A stretch of 7,084 nucleotides of DNA from Deltaproteobacteria bacterium (GTDB lineage Bacteria > Desulfobacterota > Desulfarculia > Adiutricales > Adiutricaceae). The stretch spans positions 1-7,084 of the forward strand of contig JAIRNQ010000311.1 in NCBI GenBank assembly GCA_031257955.1, written 5' to 3'. This document shows, one piece after another, positions 5,203 through 7,084 of the stretch (position 1 is its first letter; each line of letters starts with the position of its first letter). The translations under genes and the position numbers were made by a program. Under the pieces are notes generated by a model. That model was not told the DNA's origin, did not search any database, and worked only from the letters and a program-made list of their open reading frames with translations.

Positions 5203-6027
5203 ATGCTGGTGGCCCAGATAACCGATCTTCACATACTGGCCAACCGGGCCCCGGCCTACGGCGTTTGCGACACCTCCCAGGCCCTGGAAGCCCTTGAGGA
5301 TTACCTCTTTAAACTGGCCCCGCCCCTGGACGCCTTGGTCATGACCGGCGATCTGGCCGATCTGGGGGAGCCGGAAGCCTACGCCTTCATCGCCCGCCTC
5401 TTCGCCCGCTGGTCCATACCCGTGCTGGCCCTGCCGGGCAACCACGACGCCCGGGGGCCTTTTCTGCGGCTGCTGGGGCCCTTTTGCCCGACCCCAAGGC
5501 CGGACAATCTCTCCTTCGCCTTTAGGCTGGGCCCCCTTAACCTCATCATGCTTGACGACGTCCTTGAGGGCCAACACGGAGGCCACCTTAGCCCCGAGGC
5601 CGGGGACTTTCTTCAAAACGAGCTGGCCGCCGAGCCGGCCGCCCAAACCATCCTCTTCACCCACCATCCCCCCTTCGCCTCTGGCCTGGGCGTCCTCGAC
5701 GAACCCTTTGGCGGCCTTACGACCCTCCTAACCCTCCTGTCCCAATACCCCGGCCGCCTCAGCCTGGCCTCGGGCCACCTCCACCGCGGCCTAGTCGCCG
5801 AACTCCCGCCATCGGCCCAACTGCCTTGGCCCCGTCCCATCCGGGCCCTGGTCGCCCCGCCGGTCGGCATGCCCATCGAGCTGGAAATCGGCCCCTACGG
5901 CGGACGTAAGTTCTTTCTGGGGGCCCCCGGCTTCGCCCTCCACCTCCTGGACGGCGACCGCCGCGTCAGCCACTTTGGCGCCGTTCCCGGCGCCTGGCCT
6001 TTTTCCGGGCCCCACCCCTTCGACTGA
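5203..6027 (+). CDS. GpdQ-like cytoplasmic metallophosphoesterase (phosphodiesterase)
   Basis: A 274-residue calcineurin-like metallophosphoesterase of the GpdQ/class III cyclic-nucleotide phosphodiesterase family, binuclear-metal enzymes that cleave glycerophosphodiesters and other phosphodiesters. From the ATG at 5203 the family metal ligands all appear: Asp8 and His10 (ITDLH), Asp50 (TGDLAD), Asn80 and His81 (PGNHD), His154 (FTHHPP), His192 and His194 (SGHLH). The first four carry the same numbers as in Enterobacter GpdQ, and total length is about the same. There is no signal peptide, so it should act in the cytosol on imported substrate. It follows the ATPase by 115 bases and ends the transport operon, recalling ugpQ behind ugpBAEC although the enzyme folds differ. 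An ATG at 5197 would add two residues. The class is secure; the exact substrate (glycerophosphodiester, other diester, cyclic nucleotide) is inference. Confidence 0.92.
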   Translation: MLVAQITDLHILANRAPAYGVCDTSQALEALEDYLFKLAPPLDALVMTGDLADLGEPEAYAFIARLFARWSIPVLALPGNHDARGPFLRLLGPFCPTPRPDNLSFAFRLGPLNLIMLDDVLEGQHGGHLSPEAGDFLQNELAAEPAAQTILFTHHPPFASGLGVLDEPFGGLTTLLTLLSQYPGRLSLASGHLHRGLVAELPPSAQLPWPRPIRALVAPPVGMPIELEIGPYGGRKFFLGAPGFALHLLDGDRRVSHFGAVPGAWPFSGPHPFD

Positions 6028-6079
6028 CCCGCCCTCGGCCAACCCGCCGTCGGCCGGGCCCGCCGTCGGCCGGGCCCGC
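6028..6079. repeat. 15-16-bp tandem repeat CCCGCCGTCGGCCGGG
   Basis: An imperfect first unit (6028-6042) is followed by two identical 16-bp units (6043-6058, 6059-6074) and the beginning of a fourth. The array starts directly after the phosphodiesterase stop codon. The 16-bp period would break any reading frame, in keeping with non-coding DNA. Confidence 0.8.
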
Positions 6080-6223
6080 CCCGAGGTCCATCCTCCGACC
6101 TAGCGCCCTAGCTCCCTCTAAGTTGCCAATGGCCTCCTTCAACCCGCCGTCGGCCAAGCCCGCCCCGAGGTCCATCCTCCGACCTAACACCCTAGCTCCC
6201 TTTAAGTTGTCATTGGCCTCCTT
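6059..6223. repeat. 84-bp tandem duplication in the spacer
   Basis: The 84 bases from 6059 are repeated without gaps from 6143, with the match lost after 6223. I count 7 differences in 81 compared bases, so the copies are about 91% identical. Most differences are G or C in the first copy and A or T in the second. It lies between the phosphodiesterase and the small membrane protein gene and occupies most of a 286-base spacer. The second copy supplies the candidate -35 of the next gene. Confidence 0.85.
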
Positions 6224-6235
6224 TTGTGTCATATT
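6207..6235 (+). promoter_or_regulatory. Candidate promoter of the small membrane protein gene
   Basis: TTGTCA (6207-6212, 5/6) and CATATT (6230-6235, 4/6) are separated by exactly 17 bases, in the only AT-rich part of the spacer. Transcription would start near 6242, giving a leader of about 70 bases. The first 84-bp copy has TTGCCA at the equivalent -35 place and no -10, so only the second copy forms a promoter. Confidence 0.5.
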
Positions 6236-6313
6236 AGAACCCAAGGCCAGCCCCGCGACATTCCCTGGCCCCCAGGCCCACTCCAGCGCCCACGGCCAAA
6301 AGGCGAGAAAACC

Positions 6314-6757
6314 ATGACCGCGACACCCCCCGAACAATTCCCCGCAGAACCTCCCTTTGGCCAGGCCGACATATCGCGCAAGAACAAAATCATTTTGTTC
6401 GTGTCCTTATTCGGCCTAGCTTTTATCATCCTGGTAGCGCTTCTGGTCCATTTTTTCGGGGGATTCGGCAACCCCTTCGTGGGGACCTGGAAGATCGACC
6501 CATCCAGCAACCTCATCGTGTCCGTCTTTACCTTGGGGATGTCCGAGAACATCAGGGTAACCTTCACCGAAAATACAATGGTTACCACTTTCGGGGCTGA
6601 GAAAGAATCCCACCCAGTTTCTTTTCGTAAACAAAACGACCAATGGTACGTTACCGTCTCTGGGGATGAATCCAGAATAAGCGTTATAGACAAAAACAGA
6701 ATCGTCATACAAGGCTCATCGCCATTGGCCAATTTAACCCTAGTCAGGGCCGACTGA
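6314..6757 (+). CDS. Small single-pass membrane protein with a periplasmic beta-rich domain, function unknown
   Basis: I do not recognise a named family. The 147-residue product has a Pro-rich cytosolic start (1-19), a basic SRKNK patch (21-25), one transmembrane segment (about 26-48), then a roughly 95-residue domain with alternating hydrophobic and polar residues. By the positive-inside pattern this domain would face the periplasm. It opens with GTWKID (57-62), similar to the GxW start of small lipocalin-like or beta-barrel domains, but that likeness is weak. ATG 6314 is chosen over a TTG at 6224 because the latter overlaps the candidate -10 and would translate spacer DNA. GGCGAG at 6302-6307 is an imperfect ribosome site at 6-base spacing. 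The body is clearly less GC-rich than its neighbours, with fewer C-ending codons, suggesting different constraint or a different origin. It has its own candidate promoter, so it need not belong to the transport operon. Confidence 0.75.
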   Translation: MTATPPEQFPAEPPFGQADISRKNKIILFVSLFGLAFIILVALLVHFFGGFGNPFVGTWKIDPSSNLIVSVFTLGMSENIRVTFTENTMVTTFGAEKESHPVSFRKQNDQWYVTVSGDESRISVIDKNRIVIQGSSPLANLTLVRAD

Positions 6758-6774
6758 TCGCAACCATAATACCC

Positions 6775-6795
6775 GTTAAGGTCTCAACCCTTAAC
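6775..6795 (+). other. Short hairpin after the membrane protein gene
   Basis: GTTAAGG (6775-6781) and CCTTAAC (6789-6795) form a 7-bp stem with a 7-base loop, 17 bases after the stop codon. The stem is AT-rich and followed by an A-rich rather than T-rich stretch, so it is at best a weak or factor-dependent termination element. Confidence 0.3.
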
Positions 6796-6805
6796 AACCA
6801 AATAT

Positions 6806-6973
6806 CCCCTCCGCCGCACCATCCCCAGAACCTCGCACCAGCCGGCCCCTCCGCCTTGGCCGCCCTGGCCCATCGCGGCGTTCCGTTTGCGTCTTGATTC
6901 GCGGCCCCCTGGCCACCCAGCCGCCCCCCTCCACCGCCCCATCCCCAAAACCTCTCACCAGCAGCCGGCCCCT
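6806..6973. repeat. Pair of imperfect ~45-bp direct repeats in the downstream spacer
   Basis: The block at 6806-6850 (with core CACCATCCCCAGAACCTC and an end in CACCAGCCGGCCCCT) recurs at 6926-6972 with a few substitutions and a 3-base insertion (CAGCAGCCGG). The offset is about 120 bases. Both copies are non-coding as far as I can tell. Confidence 0.75.
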
Positions 6974-7059
6974 AACCCCAGTGGCCCCCCAAAGGTACCC
7001 CAGTGGTGCCCCCCTCTGGCCCCGCCCAGGCCCACCCACACCGACCCGGCGAGAAAACC

Positions 7060-7084
7060 ATGGCCCAAGCGAGCCCCGTAAATT
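7060..7084 (+). CDS. Probable start of a further gene, cut by the window edge
   Basis: ATG at 7060 opens a frame reading MAQASPVN to the edge. It is preceded by GGCGAGAAAACC, and the whole 15-base string GGCGAGAAAACCATG (7048-7062) is identical to that at the start of the small membrane protein gene (6302-6316). Such identity at the same functional position suggests a true start, perhaps of a related or duplicated gene. Only eight codons are visible, so no product can be proposed. Confidence 0.4.

Larger units (their letters stand above)
6758..7059. other. Gene-free C-rich spacer
   Basis: About 300 bases without a convincing gene on either strand. Soon after the preceding stop there is a 7-bp hairpin, and the rest is C-rich DNA with a long imperfect direct repeat. 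The 64- and 82-residue frames that cross it are Pro- or Gly/Arg-rich and show no domain. No sigma70-like promoter for the gene at 7060 is evident to me. Confidence 0.6.

Noticed and set aside
6224..6313. Upstream TTG start extending the small membrane protein by 30 residues
   Set aside because: The TTG overlaps the candidate promoter and the added residues translate C-rich spacer; ATG 6314 has a GGCGAG site and the repeated start-site sequence.
6123..6317. Plus-strand 64-aa frame in the spacer
   Set aside because: It crosses the duplicated spacer and candidate promoter, has no ribosome site and no recognisable domain.
5966..6337. Minus-strand 123-aa frame containing a repeated GARxLGRRMDLGAG motif
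   Set aside because: The protein repeat is explained by the 84-bp DNA duplication; differences between copies change residues freely, and the frame runs over the phosphodiesterase end and the next gene start.

Overview
The window reads as a stretch of a high-GC Gram-negative chromosome. The support is a Sec-type signal peptide without a lipobox on a periplasmic binding protein, strong preference for C-ending codons, and long C-rich spacers. A deltaproteobacterial (Desulfobacterota-like) source is my impression from protein style only and is weakly held. All supported genes lie on the + strand, and the + strand is conspicuously C-rich even where nothing is coded.

Layout: positions 1-655 hold no gene. 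They contain C-rich low-complexity DNA, an AT-rich island and a candidate promoter near 552-581. A compact transport operon follows: substrate-binding protein (656-1660), permease 1 (1661-2656, starting directly after the previous stop codon), permease 2 (2753-3601), ABC ATPase (3681-5087) and a GpdQ-type metallophosphoesterase (5203-6027). A repeat-filled spacer (6028-6313) leads to a small single-pass membrane protein (6314-6757). A second C-rich spacer (6758-7059) then leads to what looks like the first codons of another gene at 7060.

The five operon genes suggest import of a small solute by a binding-protein-dependent ABC importer of the iron/polyamine/phosphonate-like class, together with a cytosolic phosphodiesterase. 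By analogy with the ugpBAECQ operon, where a glycerophosphodiesterase accompanies its importer, the cargo may be an organophosphate such as a glycerophosphodiester. The substrate cannot be read from the sequence.

The most unusual property is the number of short tandem repeats. In-gene arrays have units of 12, 15, 15 and 24 bp, all multiples of three, and sit at protein termini or in one interdomain position. Spacer arrays have units of 13, 14 and 16 bp. Two independent 84-bp tandem duplications are present, one of them a decayed copy of the 3' end of permease 1. Two pairs of mutually exclusive hairpins lie at operon junctions. The small membrane protein and the gene beginning at 7060 share an identical 15-nt start-site sequence. 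I see no CRISPR array, tRNA, rRNA, insertion sequence or phage gene.
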